A stretch of DNA of 64,000 bases from Serripes groenlandicus (lineage: Eukaryota; Mollusca; Bivalvia; Cardiida; Cardiidae). The number at the start of each line of letters is the position of its first letter. Positions within the stretch are counted from its first letter, which is position 1. Under the pieces are notes generated by a model. The model was not told the DNA's origin and ran no database searches. It saw nothing but the letters and a program-made list of their open reading frames with translations. The stretch lies in contig JASEVX010000003.1 of NCBI GenBank assembly GCA_031761405.1, positions 18,066,489 through 18,130,488 of the forward strand, in the 5' to 3' direction. Positions 1-11,334 of the stretch are shown piece after piece. The position numbers and the translations under genes were made by a program.

Positions 1-293
1 AAACTATTGAAGAGGAAGTATGGTGAATGATTGTTGAAGATAAAAGTGATGACAATAAAATGGCAAAGTGCATGGATGACATTAAAAAGGTTTACCTTTT
101 ACTGTACCAATATGATAGTTTTACAGTCATTTCTGCTTTGAAATCCAATGGAATCATGTAAATTATTTAAAAGTGAAAAAAAAATTGTGACAGAGGGTAA
201 TATTGCTATTTAACCCTATTTTTCGTTTCCAATGATTTTTGCTTTGGAATCTGCTGCAAACGCCTGGGATGTCGTATATACCTGGGAAAGTGA

Positions 294-497
294 TTAACCC
301 TTTTCCTCATATAGACACTTTCTGACGCCTCTTCAGCAGACGGCTTTTTGAAAACATAGTGACAAAAGAAGAAATTGCACAAAACGTGCAATTTCTCCTT
401 TTGACACAATGTTTTCCACTTTTAGTCATAGGTTATCCATTCAATTAAAGAGATTTTCCAATTTTCGACAAAATATGTTCAAAGGAAAAGGGGTTAA
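294..497 (+). mobile_element. TTAA-MITE type A, deleted near the right end
   Basis: Left end TTAACCCTTTTCCTCATA. The right CTGCTGCAG block is deleted, so the copy jumps from TATGTTCAAAG to the terminal GGGGTTAA. Core stem GCACAAAACGTGC. Confidence 0.85.
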
Positions 498-686
498 ATA
501 CATTTTTATTGTGTGAAAATTATACAGTCTCCCACATTATGGGTGAAATTTTTCTCAAATCTGCAAACGATAAACAGTTAGCTTTTAGGCTATTAAATGC
601 CAGCATCAATTACCCATGGGTCATTAGACTATTAATTTTCTTGATAAGGTGATTAAATTGCCAAGATGTTTGTCTGACCGGTATAT

Positions 687-1032
687 GACTGTGGGCTGTG
701 TTCTCAGGGCATGCACATTGCATTTGTTAAAGAAATCAAAGTACTGAAAGTACTGCTAACGAATTATTTTGAAAATGTAATTAATAATTGCATTTGATCA
801 TGTTTTTTGTTTGTTTTAAACTTGCTTTAAAACTTAGTAGTTTTTTTAGCTCGACTATTCGAAGAATATGAGAGCTATAACAGTCACTTGTGCGTCGGCG
901 TTGGCGTTGCAACTTTGGTTAAATTTTGAAACTTCACTCACTTATTGGACATCATCAAATGACCTTGCAGGACAAGTCCCATAACTCTGACTGTGGGCTG
1001 TGTTCTCAGGACATGCACATTGCATTTGTTTA
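687..1032 (+). repeat. 44-bp direct duplication, 302 bp apart
   Basis: Positions 687-730 and 989-1032 are nearly identical, sharing GACTGTGGGCTGTG and CATGCACATTGCATTTGTT. They flank the AGCTCGAC repeat. Confidence 0.6.
846..1000 (+). repeat. AGCTCGACTATTCGAAGAATA-type repeat, left end
   Basis: Begins with an AGCTCGACTATTCGAAG palindromic start followed by GGCGTTGGCGTTG. The same unit occurs inverted at 2195-2600. Confidence 0.6.
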
Positions 1033-1759
1033 AGAAAGAAGACAAGATAAAGTAGATGTAACACATCAATGTTGCCGGAAATCCATACTGCAGTTATGCA
1101 TAACACTTACATTATAGTAGATGAAAAAAACACTTATCAACTAAAGGGCATATTGGAACATCAGGGGTGGGGTCAAGTGAAAATGTATCATAACTTGCAT
1201 TTTTTTTTGTCAACGAAGTGAATGTCCTTCACAGAATTTCATTGTTTATGATCAATCTCCATTCTAAGATAGGTTGGCCCATTGACATATAAACATATAT
1301 ATACATGTTTATATGTCTCTGGTTGACCATATACACAGCCAACTAATTATTGATCATAAACAGGAAATGAGTAATCTTCCCAATCATTAGTCTACTCATG
1401 TTTTAAAATTATATAATGATGAGCGCCCTAAATGTGTCATTGAAGCATAACAATATGCATATCGCAAGCAAAATGCGTGTAGGGGAATTTAATAACACAT
1501 TTAAATTTGTCAAGGACGAAATAAGACCCGATTTGATTCTTAGTAATCTTTGCATAATTGTCGTTATTTACACTCTCTTTATAGGCAGAGAGTGTTCATT
1601 CAAAGTATTTTTTTATATTAAAACCAGTCTTATCTCAGTTTGTTCTTTTCGTCATTTGTTTCGAACCAAATAAATATTTTAAATCACCTATAATTAACTA
1701 TTTGTAAGTGAGTGTAAAGAACGGCTCTCTGCAAAGGAGATTTATCTACACAGTCCGTA
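1033..1759. other. AT-rich, no gene seen
   Basis: Open frames here are short and unsupported. A perfect 12-bp-arm palindrome sits at 1285-1316 (ACATATAAACAT and its complement); a related one is at 40398-40434. Confidence 0.5.
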
Positions 1760-1994
1760 TTCGGTAGTCACTTGATCAACATATTTAGCTTCGAAACAGT
1801 TCCTATTTTAGATATTCATGGATTAACATTATTAAATGAATTCTACATAAATCAAGACATCTCTTTGAACATGAAAATAACATTCAGTAAGTTAATATTG
1901 CTACTTAAAGGAGAATTCGACGTGATTTTTATCTCGATATTGACACATAACAGTTTGCAGCAAGTCTAGCAGGGACTCTTTTGTCTTCGTAAAT
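1760..1994 (-). mobile_element. Helentron-like element, fragment cut by the gap
   Basis: Reverse-strand match to the left part of the elements at 24091 and 51538, from about 1783 (GAAACAGTTCCTATTTTAG) to the TTTGTCTTCGTAAAT box at the gap. It preserves the same short reading frame, here on the plus strand at 1772-1969, with the core LDIHGLTLLNEF. Confidence 0.7.
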
Positions 1995-2194
1995 NNNNNN
2001 NNNNNNNNNNNNNNNNNNNNNNNNNNNNNNNNNNNNNNNNNNNNNNNNNNNNNNNNNNNNNNNNNNNNNNNNNNNNNNNNNNNNNNNNNNNNNNNNNNNN
2101 NNNNNNNNNNNNNNNNNNNNNNNNNNNNNNNNNNNNNNNNNNNNNNNNNNNNNNNNNNNNNNNNNNNNNNNNNNNNNNNNNNNNNNNNNNNNNN
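1995..2194. other. Assembly gap of 200 N
   Basis: Exactly 200 N, the size commonly used as a placeholder between contigs. It truncates a Helentron-like fragment on its left; an inverted AGCTCGAC-type repeat starts on its right. True distance is unknown. Confidence 0.98.
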
Positions 2195-2600
2195 TTACTG
2201 AGATAAGGACTCGAACGTAGTTGCATGCAAAACATTAACCACAATTTCTTAAAGAAGTGATAATTTGCATTATAGAGTTATTTAACATAATAATATACAT
2301 AGGTGTGAGTTGGGTTGTGGGTTGTAGAAAGTGTCAATGCAACGCATCAAGTAAATACTGGAATGACTCTTAGTTAGTTGCACGCAAACTTTAACCAGAT
2401 TCTTAGTAAAAAAGGGCCATAACTTGCTTAAATTGCAGGATCGAGTATCTGACTTGATAATCTACATAGGTGTATCGTTGGTAGGCGTGTAGAAAGCTCA
2501 ATGCAATACATGTAGTATTTAGGTACTTGCTGTAAACCTTAACCAAAGTGTGACGTAGACCCGACGCCAGGGCAAGTAGTATAGCTCTCATATTCTTCGA
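2195..2600 (-). repeat. AGCTCGAC-type repeat, inverted, with tandem about 180-bp units
   Basis: Ends at 2580-2600 with the inverted start ATAGCTCTCATATTCTTCGAA. Two diverged units share ACATAGGTGT, GTAGAAAG and AACTTTAACCA. Confidence 0.6.
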
Positions 2601-3078
2601 AAATGCAAGTGGGGAAATTGAATATTATTTGGGGACCGATGCACATTTTTCACGCCTTGCAGACTTCCTTTGTAACGGTTAAGAAACAAAAACGTTGCAT
2701 TGACGACACTCCTCAATATGGTGCTCGTAGAAAAAGAATGCTTACCTCCACTCCACAGGGAAAGAAGTTACTTGACTGAATTCAACAGAAGCCCATGTAG
2801 GACCTGTATCGCTTTAATACCTTATTTCTTTGACTGGTTATAATGATTAGCCGCCTGGTGAAATTGACTCATCGTTAAGGGCAAATGTAATCATATGAGA
2901 ACATTTCTATAAATTTGCAAAGATTAGCATATGTGTACAGTGGGCAAAGATTTTGGTCAGGGGTTACAAATTACTCAATGAGTGCTAAGAGAATTTAATT
3001 TGTCTGTATGTAGCCTGTTGTAATGTATTGCCATTGGTTGAATGTCTTGATGAAGATGGGGTGGGAGAGACGGGCTTC

Positions 3079-3217
3079 TGAGTGAGAGAGAGAGAGAGAG
3101 AGAGGACGAGAGAGAGAGAGAGTGTGATGAGAGAAGAGAGAGGAGAGAGAGGAGAGAGAGGAGAGCGAGAGAGAGAGTGAAGAGAGAGGAGAGAGAGAGA
3201 GAGAAGAGAGAGAGAGT

Positions 3218-3267
<50 letters not shown>

Positions 3268-3512
3268 TAGAGAGAGAGAGAGAGAGGAGAGAAGAGAGAC
3301 GAGCAGAGAGAGAAGAGAGAGAGAGAGATGAGAAAAAAAGAGAGAGAGAAGGGAGAGAGTTGGGAGAGAAAGAGTGGGGAGAGAGAGGTGAGAGAGAGAG
3401 CGAAAAGTAAGAGTGAGATAGAGAGAGAGAGGGAATAGAGAAAAAGAGAGGAGAGAGGAGAGAGCGAGCTCTGTCGCTCTCTCTCGCTCTGCTCTCTCTC
3501 TCTCTCGTCTGT
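3079..3512. repeat. GA microsatellite with an inverted CT tail
   Basis: About 390 bp of imperfect (GA)n, then GAGCGAGCTC and about 40 bp of CT repeats. The GA and CT tracts are complementary, and the overlapping open frames are low-complexity artefacts. A G-rich run follows at 3563-3579. Confidence 0.95.
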
Positions 3513-3714
3513 GTCTTTTAGCGGGAGAGGGGGACATGACAGACAGACCGACAGCCCGAGCGAGGGGGCGGGGGGGGGGTACGATTCTAACTTCAAAAGC
3601 TTCAACTAAGTATTACATGATTGGTGAAGTATTCAATCTTAAGGTTAAACAATCAACAGTACCTACATTTATATAAATACACATATTGATTTGGAAAATA
3701 TGAAATTAAATTGC

Positions 3715-4126
3715 TTAACCCCCTTTCCCAAATGCAGATACATTTTAATACGTTTCCAGCAGTTGCAGTACACTGTCAAACATTGTGAGAAAAAGAGAAA
3801 TTGCTCAATGGAGTAATTTTCTGTTTTCCAACAATGTTTTCTTCTCTTTTCTATTATCTAACTTTCATTCATAGAGGCTCCCCATGTTATAACCCTTTCC
3901 CACCCTGCAGAAGCATTTTGACGCACTAGCAGCAGACTACTTGTGAAAACATTGTGGCGAAAGGTGAGTTGCTTATGATGGCCACAATGTTTCAACTTTA
4001 TTTAACATTAAGCTTGGTTTTCAAAAGTCGTCTCCTGCAGATTTGCTGTATGTGGGAAAGGGTTTTAAAGATATGTTCAATATTGTCTCCTGCAGATTCA
4101 TTTTATTGTTGGAAACGGGGATTACA
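3715..4126 (+). mobile_element. TTAA-MITE type B, old copy split by a nested copy
   Basis: Left part 3715-3888 (TTAACCCCCTTTCCC) runs to CATTCATAGAGG. The rest, ATGTTCAATATTGTC and CTGCAGATTCATTT, resumes at about 4070 after the inner copy. Confidence 0.65.
3889..4065 (+). mobile_element. TTAA-MITE type B nested in 3715-4126
   Basis: ATAACCCTTTCCCACC at the left and TGTGGGAAAGGGTTTT at the right. It interrupts an older copy in the same orientation. Confidence 0.75.
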
Positions 4127-4578
4127 TGGCTACTTTTCCTGCGATTGTTTCAATATACATATGCAGCTAGTTCAGTCATGAACAGCTTTCTGTATCATGA
4201 AATAGGGAAGTAACTTTTCCTTTCCACATTGTTTTCCTCTGGTTCACAAGCTTGCATTGGGACACATGTCATATTCTACCTTCACTTCAACTTGGTTCTG
4301 TACAAGTTTCAAAAGTGAAATAGCTGGTCTAACAACAAACTCGACACAGATGTGGTTTCTCTGGTCATGTGATAACATATCAACGGGGCTTTCACTGAAA
4401 TAGGGGTCAGATGCTGGGCAGTAAATGACTCCTGCAGAGGTGTGAGAATTGTTTACCGTTACATTTTCTTGGGGATTTTTGGAGATTCAGGCATAATGTG
4501 AGAGACTGTATAGTAATTTCTAATGTAGTATTGTAATATAAATGATTCATCCTGTATCGATAAATATCTATCAAATAC

Positions 4579-4739
4579 TCCCACCCTTTCCCACATTTAA
4601 CAAATCTACAGCATAAGAATTAACCCTTTCCCTCATATGACAATTCTGCAGCAGACGACTTTGAACATATTTTGTCAACAAATAGAAAATCTCTATAATT
4701 GAATGAATAACCTATGACTAAAAGTGGAAAACATTATGG
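4579..4739 (-). mobile_element. TTAA-MITE pieces: type B stub then type A left half
   Basis: A 40-bp type B start (CCCTTTCCCACATTTAAC) precedes a type A copy at 4621 that stops mid-core at GAAAACATTATGGC, where a TGAGCCGT-MITE takes over. Confidence 0.75.
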
Positions 4740-4958
4740 CCTCTGCGTAATGTATCGACAAAGATCAGCCTGCATGGTCCGCGCAGACTGATCCGGACCG
4801 ACACATTCCGTCTCAGGGGTATAGATTAATGGTTCCTGAAACAGAAAATCCACAGGAGGCTAAAAGTACCTGTCCTGGTAAGTCTGCATGGCATGCTTAG
4901 GCTGATGAGTCAATACTATGCAGAGACCACAATGTAGTTTTTCTTGCGGGACGGCTCA
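4737..4958 (+). mobile_element. TGAGCCGT-MITE (mariner-like), left end missing
   Basis: Contains CTGCGTAATGTATCGAC, GATCAGCCTGC, ACATTCCGTCTCAGG and the right end GCGGGACGGCTCA. The left TGAGCCGT end is absent and the body joins directly to a TTAA-MITE. Confidence 0.75.
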
Positions 4959-5011
4959 ATTATATTTATTTAGCTGTCGTATTTTGTTTCCAAATATTTT
5001 CAATTCCCGTT

Positions 5012-5208
5012 TCACACATGCATTCAGAGGCAACTGCAGCAGATTACTTTTGAAGACATTGTTGTAAATGGGGAAATTACCCATTATGATATTGTCAACG
5101 CACTTCAATAATTTAAAACTTTTGTTTATGGTGATTTTGAATTACTGCAGCAGCTTTTATGATTTCAAAGTCATCTGCTGCAGATTTACTGTTTGTGGGA
5201 AAGTGTTA
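5012..5208 (+). mobile_element. TTAA-MITE type B, left end degraded
   Basis: Retains CTGCAGCAGATTAC, the core near 5085 and GTTTGTGGGAAAGTGTTAA. It abuts the next copy through one TTAA. Confidence 0.6.
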
Positions 5209-5433
5209 ACGCTTTCTCACTTACAAACGAATATGCACAGATGATTTGAAAAACATATAGGCACAAAGGGTAAAATCTCTGTAAATGAAGGTAAAATTAT
5301 TGAATAAAGTTGAAAACATTGCGGCAAAGTGAGAAACGGCTCAAAACAAGCATATTTTGCCTATGTCACATTGTCTCCAAATGTCTTCTCCTGCAAATGG
5401 GTCAGAATGAATCTGCAGATGGGAATGGGTTAA
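5206..5433 (-). mobile_element. TTAA-MITE type B, degraded
   Basis: Starts at TTAACGCTTTCTCAC, carries GTAAAATCTCTGTAAATG and GAAAACATTGCGGC, and ends GGGAATGGGTTAA. It shares a TTAA with both neighbours. Confidence 0.65.
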
Positions 5434-7335
5434 ACCTTTCCCTCATATAGACGCTTTCAGATGCCTACGCGGCAGACAGCTTTTTGAAAACATGGCAACA
5501 TGTTGCTCAAAACGAGCAATTTCTCCTTTTGTCACCATGTTTTCAACTCTATTTGATTATTGTTCTTTCATTTAAAGGGATTTTTATGTCTCCCCCATAC
5601 ATGGGGGTGACATATTGTTTTTGCCCGTTCTGTCCTTCCTTCCTTCCTTCCGTCTGTCACACTTGTTTCCGCTCAATAACTGAAGAACGCTTGGGCGTTG
5701 GAATTTCATACTTGGTATGCAGGTTGGTCATGACCAGTAGATAAACCTTATTGGTGACAATATGTGAGGTAACAAATGGTTTCCGCTCAATAACTGAAGA
5801 ACGCTTGGGCCGAAGAACTCCTTACTTGGTATGCAGGTTTGCCATGCCCAGTAGAAGACCCCTATTGATTTTGAGGTCAGTACATCTAAATCAAGGTAAC
5901 AGTGACCTTGACCTGAAAGGTCACAGTGACAATAGGCTGAAAAACTTTTTGCTTAATGGCTTTGGCCATTGAAGTTAATACTTGGTGTGCAGGTTGGTCA
6001 CCACCAGCAGATGACTGACCCCTTTTGATTTTGATGTCACTAGGTCAAAGGTCAAGGTCATGATAACCTGAAAAATGGTTTCCATTCAATAACTAAAGAA
6101 TGCTTATGTCGGGGAATTTCATACCTGATGTGCAGGTTGGTCCTAACCAGTAGATGACCCTTATTGATTTTGTTTGATTTTGAGGTCACAAGGTCAAAGG
6201 TCAAGTTCACATTAACAATGAACTGAGAACCTTCAGCTGAAAAATGGTTTCCGTTCAATAACTGTAGAATGCTTTGGCCATGGAAGTTAATACTTGGTGT
6301 GCAAGTTGGTCACCACCAGCAGATGACCCCTATCGATTTTGAGGTCACTAGGTCAAAGGTCAAAATCATGGTAACCTTCAGCTGAAAAATGGTTTCCGCT
6401 CAATAACTAAAGAATGCTTATGTCGAGGAACTTCATACCTGGTGTGCAGGTTGGTCCTATTCAGTAGATGAACCTTATTGATTTTGTTTTATTTTGAGGT
6501 CAAAGGTCAAGGTCACGGTAACTTCAGCTTAAAAATGTTTTTTACTCAATAACTCAAGAACGCTTATGCCCAGGAACTTCATACTTGGTGTGCAGGTTGG
6601 TCCTAACCTGTAGATAACCCCTATTGATTTTGATGTAGGTATGTCAGGCTGAAAAATGGTTTCCGCTCAATAACTGAAGAATGCTTGGGCCCAGGAACTT
6701 AATACTTGGTGTGCAGGTTGGTCACCACCAACAAATGACCCCTATTGATTTTGAGGTCACTAGGTCAAAGGTCATGGTCATGGTAACCTTCAGCTGAAAA
6801 ATGTTTTCCGCTCAATAACTAAAGAATGATTATGTCGAGGAACTTCATACTTGGTTTCGCAGGTTGGTCCTAACCAGTAGATGACCCCTATTGATTTTTT
6901 TTGATTTTGAGGTCACAAGGTCAAAGGTTAAGGTCACAGGAACATTCACCTGAACACATTTATTTTTACTCAATTACTCATACTTAGTGTGCAGGTTGGT
7001 CCTACTTAGTAGATGACCCCTTTTGATTTTGTTTGATTTTGAGATCACATGGTCAAAGGTCAAGGTCACGGTAACCTTCAGCTGAAAAATTGTTTTTACT
7101 CAATAACTCAAGAATGCTTATGCCCTGCCATGGAACTTCATACTTTGTGTGCAGGTTGGTCCTAACCTGTAGATGACCCCTTTTGATTTTGACTCCATCA
7201 TTTCTTTTCCTCCCCTACGACCACACAAATGGGGAGACAAGTGCTTTTTCAAAAAAGCAATCTCTAGTCTATATTTTTCAAAAAGCCGTCTACTGCAGAG
7301 GCGTCATAAAGCGTCTATATGAGGGAAAGGGTTAA
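5430..7335 (+). mobile_element. TTAA-MITE type A split by a 1.7-kb insertion
   Basis: Left part 5430-5580 (TTAAACCTTTCCCTCATATA), right part about 7262-7335 ending in TATGAGGGAAAGGGTTAA. The intervening DNA is the GTCTCCCCC element. Confidence 0.75.
5581..7258 (+). mobile_element. GTCTCCCCC element with tandem units rich in AGGTCA
   Basis: Opens with ATGTCTCCCCCATACATGGG and closes near 7215-7240 with the reverse of GTCTCCCCATTTGTG. Between lie about ten imperfect 150-170-bp units, each with TCAATAACT.AAGAA, a CATACTTGGTGTGCAGGTTGG box, GATGACCCCTATTGATTTTG and AGGTCA-type half-sites (AGGTCAAAGGTCA, CAAGGTCA). No coding frame was found. Confidence 0.8.
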
Positions 7336-7439
7336 TGATGAAAGCCTGGTTAAAAAAAAAGAAAATAAGCCTGGCTTGAATTGTTCCTGTTCTCCTCTTT
7401 CCCACTGTTTTCAATATCTTTCTGTTGAAAAAGCTGAAT

Positions 7440-7632
7440 CTTTTCCCACATTCACTGAATCTTCCAACAAATCGACATCTTTGAAAACATCTTGGCAATT
7501 TATATGCGAATTCTTTATAGGGGAAAGAATTATTTTTCAATTAATTGAGAGAGGTGAACAATTTCAGCAAAATCTCCTTTCTTCTCAATGTTTTCAAAAG
7601 ATGTCTGCTGGTTATACATTTGCATGTGGGAA
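7440..7632 (-). mobile_element. TTAA-MITE type B fragment
   Basis: Contains TTTCCCACATTCACTG, CTTTGAAAACATCTTGGC, AAATCTCCTTTCTTC and ATGTCTGCTGG, strongly diverged. The surrounding open frame (7319-7717) is not a gene. Confidence 0.5.
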
Positions 7633-7635
7633 TTT

Positions 7636-8799
7636 AGGGTTCAGATTGAGTGGTTTGTATGAGGTTATAGATAATTATTGTAACTATTTATGTAAAAAGG
7701 ATTTTTTACACTTTTGACCTGCAGTGCTATGGGTTTAGGGAGATTTGCCAAATAAAGGTGTTAAAACTATCTTTATCCATGCGTTGGAAAAGGACCTCAA
7801 ACTTTTTAAAAAAGAAATACCTGCATCTTAATGCTATTATGTTCAGTCATTTCAGTAGTGTTTTATGAAACAAAGTGAAATTAACATTACATTATCAATC
7901 TCCTAATTTACACATGAAATCAAGTACTAGCTGCTTGCCATTACTTTCTCTTAAAGTGTGGTCATTTCTTTTATTAAAATTAAACCAAGTTATAAAGTGA
8001 AAGGAAAGAGTGATTAATTAATATGAATGGTATAAACATGGTACTTTTTTTAGATAACACATTCTAATACCCTAAACTACAGTAACCTCATAATCACGCT
8101 GGATATTTACAGTATATCTAAAATAGTGTCGAAAAGGACACATTTCATGGACTTTTGATAACATTAGCTTCTTTGTACATAATGTACTATCTGCCTATTA
8201 CAATACATTTAACAGTGATTAATTAAACAATTATGATTGATAAATATTATTATTGATGTATCTGTTACTTCCTAACAGCTAAATGAAAATTCACACCATA
8301 ACTTAAAGAGAGAACATTTGAAGTCACATTCCTTACAAACCTTAGTACTACTAACTCTAAGTACCAGTTCAGTTCAGATGTTGGAATTAAAGACCTTGCT
8401 AAATGGTCTCAGCAGGAACGTTTAAATCTTTGTTTTTTGTGCAGTTTCATTTAGTTTTAGTTTTAGCAAACTTTTAGTACAGCGATGCAGTGACTTTCTT
8501 TTTCAATGTTTTGTGTGATATTAAATTCAGGAAATAATGTGAACAAATTCAACATAATACAGGTGACATAATGCTTCGTGAGCATCAATCGTTGATCTGG
8601 ATAATGAGCTTTTAAATAATCAACAGTGCTTTATTTAAAAAACAAACAATTTCTACCAAAAATTTAAAGAGTGACTGTATTGGGTATGGTACATAGGCAT
8701 TAACATTCTAATTATTTTTATAATAGATTTTGAACTGTCAGAATAATATGAATTGGTAAGCATCACAATATTATTTGTTTTTTACTATTAAACATGTTT
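7636..8799. other. AT-rich DNA, no gene or clear repeat seen
   Basis: No long open frame, no family member and no RNA gene is recognisable. Confidence 0.4.
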
Positions 8800-9055
8800 T
8801 TTATGCCCCCGGAATCACCGATTCGGTGGGCATCTAGTTTTTGGCCTGTCTGTCTCTTTGTCTGTCTGTCGAAAAAAACTTTAACCTTGACCACTACTTT
8901 TGAACCATAACAGGTACGGCTACCATATTTCACATGTGTATTCCTTGTGACATGACCTTTCTGTCAGTACCAAAATGTTTGACCTTGCGACCTTGACCTT
9001 TGACCTAGATGTTGCCATTTTGGGGCATCAGTGTTTCACAAACACATCTTGTTTT
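8800..9055 (+). repeat. ATGCCCCCGG-type repeat
   Basis: Opens with TTTATGCCCCCGGAATC and a hairpin (GAATCACCGATTC), then TGTCTGTCTGTC, followed by TTTGACCTTGCGACC and GACCTTTGACC; the same start-hairpin-TGTCTG layout as the GTCTCC and TAGTCCCC families. Confidence 0.7.
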
Positions 9056-9090
9056 ACATTTCAAACATGAAGATAGTTATTTAAGATAGA

Positions 9091-9493
9091 CCTTTTCCCA
9101 ACATATCTGCAGCAGATGCCTTAGAAACAATCTTCGCAAAATCATCTCTGTAAAAATAATGAAACACCGTTGAAAACCCTTTCCCTCATATAGATGCTTT
9201 CTGACGCCTTTGCAGCAGACAGCTTTTTCGAAAACATAGTGACAAAAAGAAGAAATTGCTCGAAACAAGAAATTTCTCCTTTTGCCACAATGTTTTTCAC
9301 TTTTAGTCATAGGTTATCCATTCAATTAAAGAGATTTTCATTTTTTGGACAAAATATGTTCAAAGTCGTCTGCTGCAGAATTGTCATATGAGGGAAAGGG
9401 TTAAAGGAGAAATGTCTTCTTTTGCCTCAATGTTTTCAATAGTCTTCTGGTGCAAGTGCATCATAATGTTTCTGTATATTATGGGAAAGGGTA
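9091..9493 (+). mobile_element. TTAA-MITE, old copy split by a nested copy
   Basis: Left part 9091-9174 (CCTTTTCCCAACATATCTGC to ACACCGTTGAAAA) and right part 9405-9493 (GGAGAAATG... ending ATGGGAAAGGGTAA). Confidence 0.7.
9175..9404 (+). mobile_element. TTAA-MITE type A, complete, nested
   Basis: AACCCTTTCCCTCATATAGA to CATATGAGGGAAAGGGTTAA. It sits within the old copy at 9091-9493. Confidence 0.9.
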
Positions 9494-9694
9494 AGGGAAG
9501 GAATAGAACATCACATAATTTCAACTTGCATCTTATGTATATATAACGGGAACAGGGTATAGGTATACATATCATTTCAACAGCCTTGCTGTGGAAGCCG
9601 GCTTTTATAGCGCCGTTGGTAGAATGGTTGACCTTTTCTTTAAGTTAAGCAACGCTCCTGGCGGTTAGTGCCTGGATGCGTGTCCCGCGATTGC

Positions 9695-9924
9695 TTAACC
9701 CTTTACCTCATATAAGCGCTTTCTGACGCTTCTGCAGCAGACGGCTTTTTGAAAACATAGTGACTAAAGAAGAAATTGCACAAAACGTGCAATTTCTCCT
9801 GTTGCCACAATGTTTTTTACTTTTAGTCATAGGTTATCCATTCAATTATAGAGATTTTCTATGTTTTGACAAAATACGTTCAAAGTCGTCTGCTGCAGAA
9901 TTGTCGTATGAGGGAAATGGTTAA
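9695..9924 (+). mobile_element. TTAA-MITE type A, complete
   Basis: TTAACCCTTTACCTCATA to GTATGAGGGAAATGGTTAA with core GCACAAAACGTGC. It shares its right TTAA with the next copy. Confidence 0.92.
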
Positions 9925-10092
9925 AGCAGACGGCGTTTTGAAAACATACGTAGTGACAAAAGAAGAAATTGCACAAAACGTGCAATTTCTCCTTTTGTCA
10001 CAATGTTTTCCACTTTTAGTCATAGGTTATCCATCTGACAAAATATGTTCAAAGTCGTCTGCTGCAGAATTGTCGTATGAGGGAAAGGTTTA
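9921..10092 (+). mobile_element. TTAA-MITE type A, left 45 bp missing
   Basis: Starts directly at AGCAGACGGCGTTTTG after the shared TTAA and ends GTATGAGGGAAAGGTTTAA. It is a near-identical tandem partner of the preceding copy. Confidence 0.85.
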
Positions 10093-10397
10093 AAGCCGGT
10101 ACACGGTACACTATAAATGGACTACGAGGTGAACCAACTTTGTGAGAAATTGTTTGTGTGGAGAGATATCTCTTTATAACCACAAGCTTTTCATAATTAA
10201 GTCGTCTCTGCTACAAAGTCACCTTTAGTTCATCTGCCTCAGGGAAAAGCTTATCCATTGAACAACTTGAAGTTTTGTAATTTTGACATTTATTTTACAG
10301 CCACCTAGCTGCTTTGAAAACTACTAAGGAGAATTTATAAATCTGATTTTTTTGAGAAATTGCACATTATGTTCTTAGTAATTGCCTCTTATCTGTA

Positions 10398-10612
10398 GCC
10401 CTTTCATACAACAATTCTGCAGCAGACGACTTTGAACATATTTTGTCAAAAAATAGAAAATCTCTATAATTGAATGGATGACTTAAAGTGGAAAACATTG
10501 TGGCAAAAGGAGAAATTGCTCGTTTTGAGCAATTTCTTCTTTTGTCACTATGTTTTTAAAGAGCCGTCTGCTGCAGAGGCGTCAGAAAGCGTCTATACGA
10601 GGAAAAGGGTGA
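10398..10612 (-). mobile_element. TTAA-MITE type A
   Basis: Starts CCCTTTCATACAACAATTC, core GCTCGTTTTGAGC, ends GTCTATACGAGGAAAAGGG. Terminal TTAA is lost on both sides. Confidence 0.85.
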
Positions 10613-10669
10613 AAAGTTGTCTATATCGGGGAAAGAGTTGATATGGATTGAAAGAAACACTTACTGGTA

Positions 10670-10822
10670 CTCTTTCTGACTTCGAAAATAAATCAGCAAA
10701 GATATCGAAAATCTCTATAAATATAATGAAAGAAAAATTGTTAAATACAGTTGAAAACTCTATCGCAATAGTAAAATTGCTCATCTGATGATCAAAAGTC
10801 GGCTGCATGTGGGAAATATAAG
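10670..10822 (-). mobile_element. TTAA-MITE type B fragment
   Basis: GAAAATCTCTATAAATATAA, GTTGAAAACTC and AAAAGTCGGCTGCATGTGGG remain. Confidence 0.55.
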
Positions 10823-11040
10823 AGCTAAGAAGTAAAGTTTTTCATATTTATAAACGATGGGTCAGTAAGAGGTTACATTGGACCTTTAATTTGTTGACAA
10901 TTGTACCCGACTTTTTACAACAATTTGATTCCGTTTTGTATGGGACTGATATAACATTAAGGTAGGTCACAGATGGTTATCTGTTTGACTGACCAACCCC
11001 AAACTTTATGAACTTGCATCAGTCAGTGCAACTAAAACCC

Positions 11041-11271
11041 TTAAACCTTTCCCATCTGCAGACGCATTTTGACACAATAGCAGCAGACGACTTTTGAAAA
11101 CAGTCATTGTGGCCAAAGGTCATGATGAGCAATTTCACCTTTGGCCACAATGTTTCAACTTTATTTAACAATTAAGCTATATATCTTTTATGGAGATTTT
11201 TCAGGTTTTTGTCACTATATATGTTTTCAAAGTCGTCTGCTTCAGATTTGTTGTGTATGGGAAAGGGTTAA
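11041..11271 (+). mobile_element. TTAA-MITE type B, complete
   Basis: TTAAACCTTTCCCATCTGC to TATGGGAAAGGGTTAA. Its core carries the GGCCAAAGG / CTTTGGCC variant. Confidence 0.88.
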
Positions 11272-11334
11272 TTTGTCACCCATTTTCATTGAAAGACAGA
11301 ATTAAGAGTAGAGGTTAAAAATAGGACTCTTCAC

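Noticed and set aside
2985..3605. Ser/Leu-rich and Glu/Arg-rich open frames of up to 206 codons
   Set aside because: All are translations of the GA/CT microsatellite.
7319..7717. 132-codon plus-strand open frame
   Set aside because: It begins inside a MITE end, overlaps another MITE fragment and has no domain or splice support.
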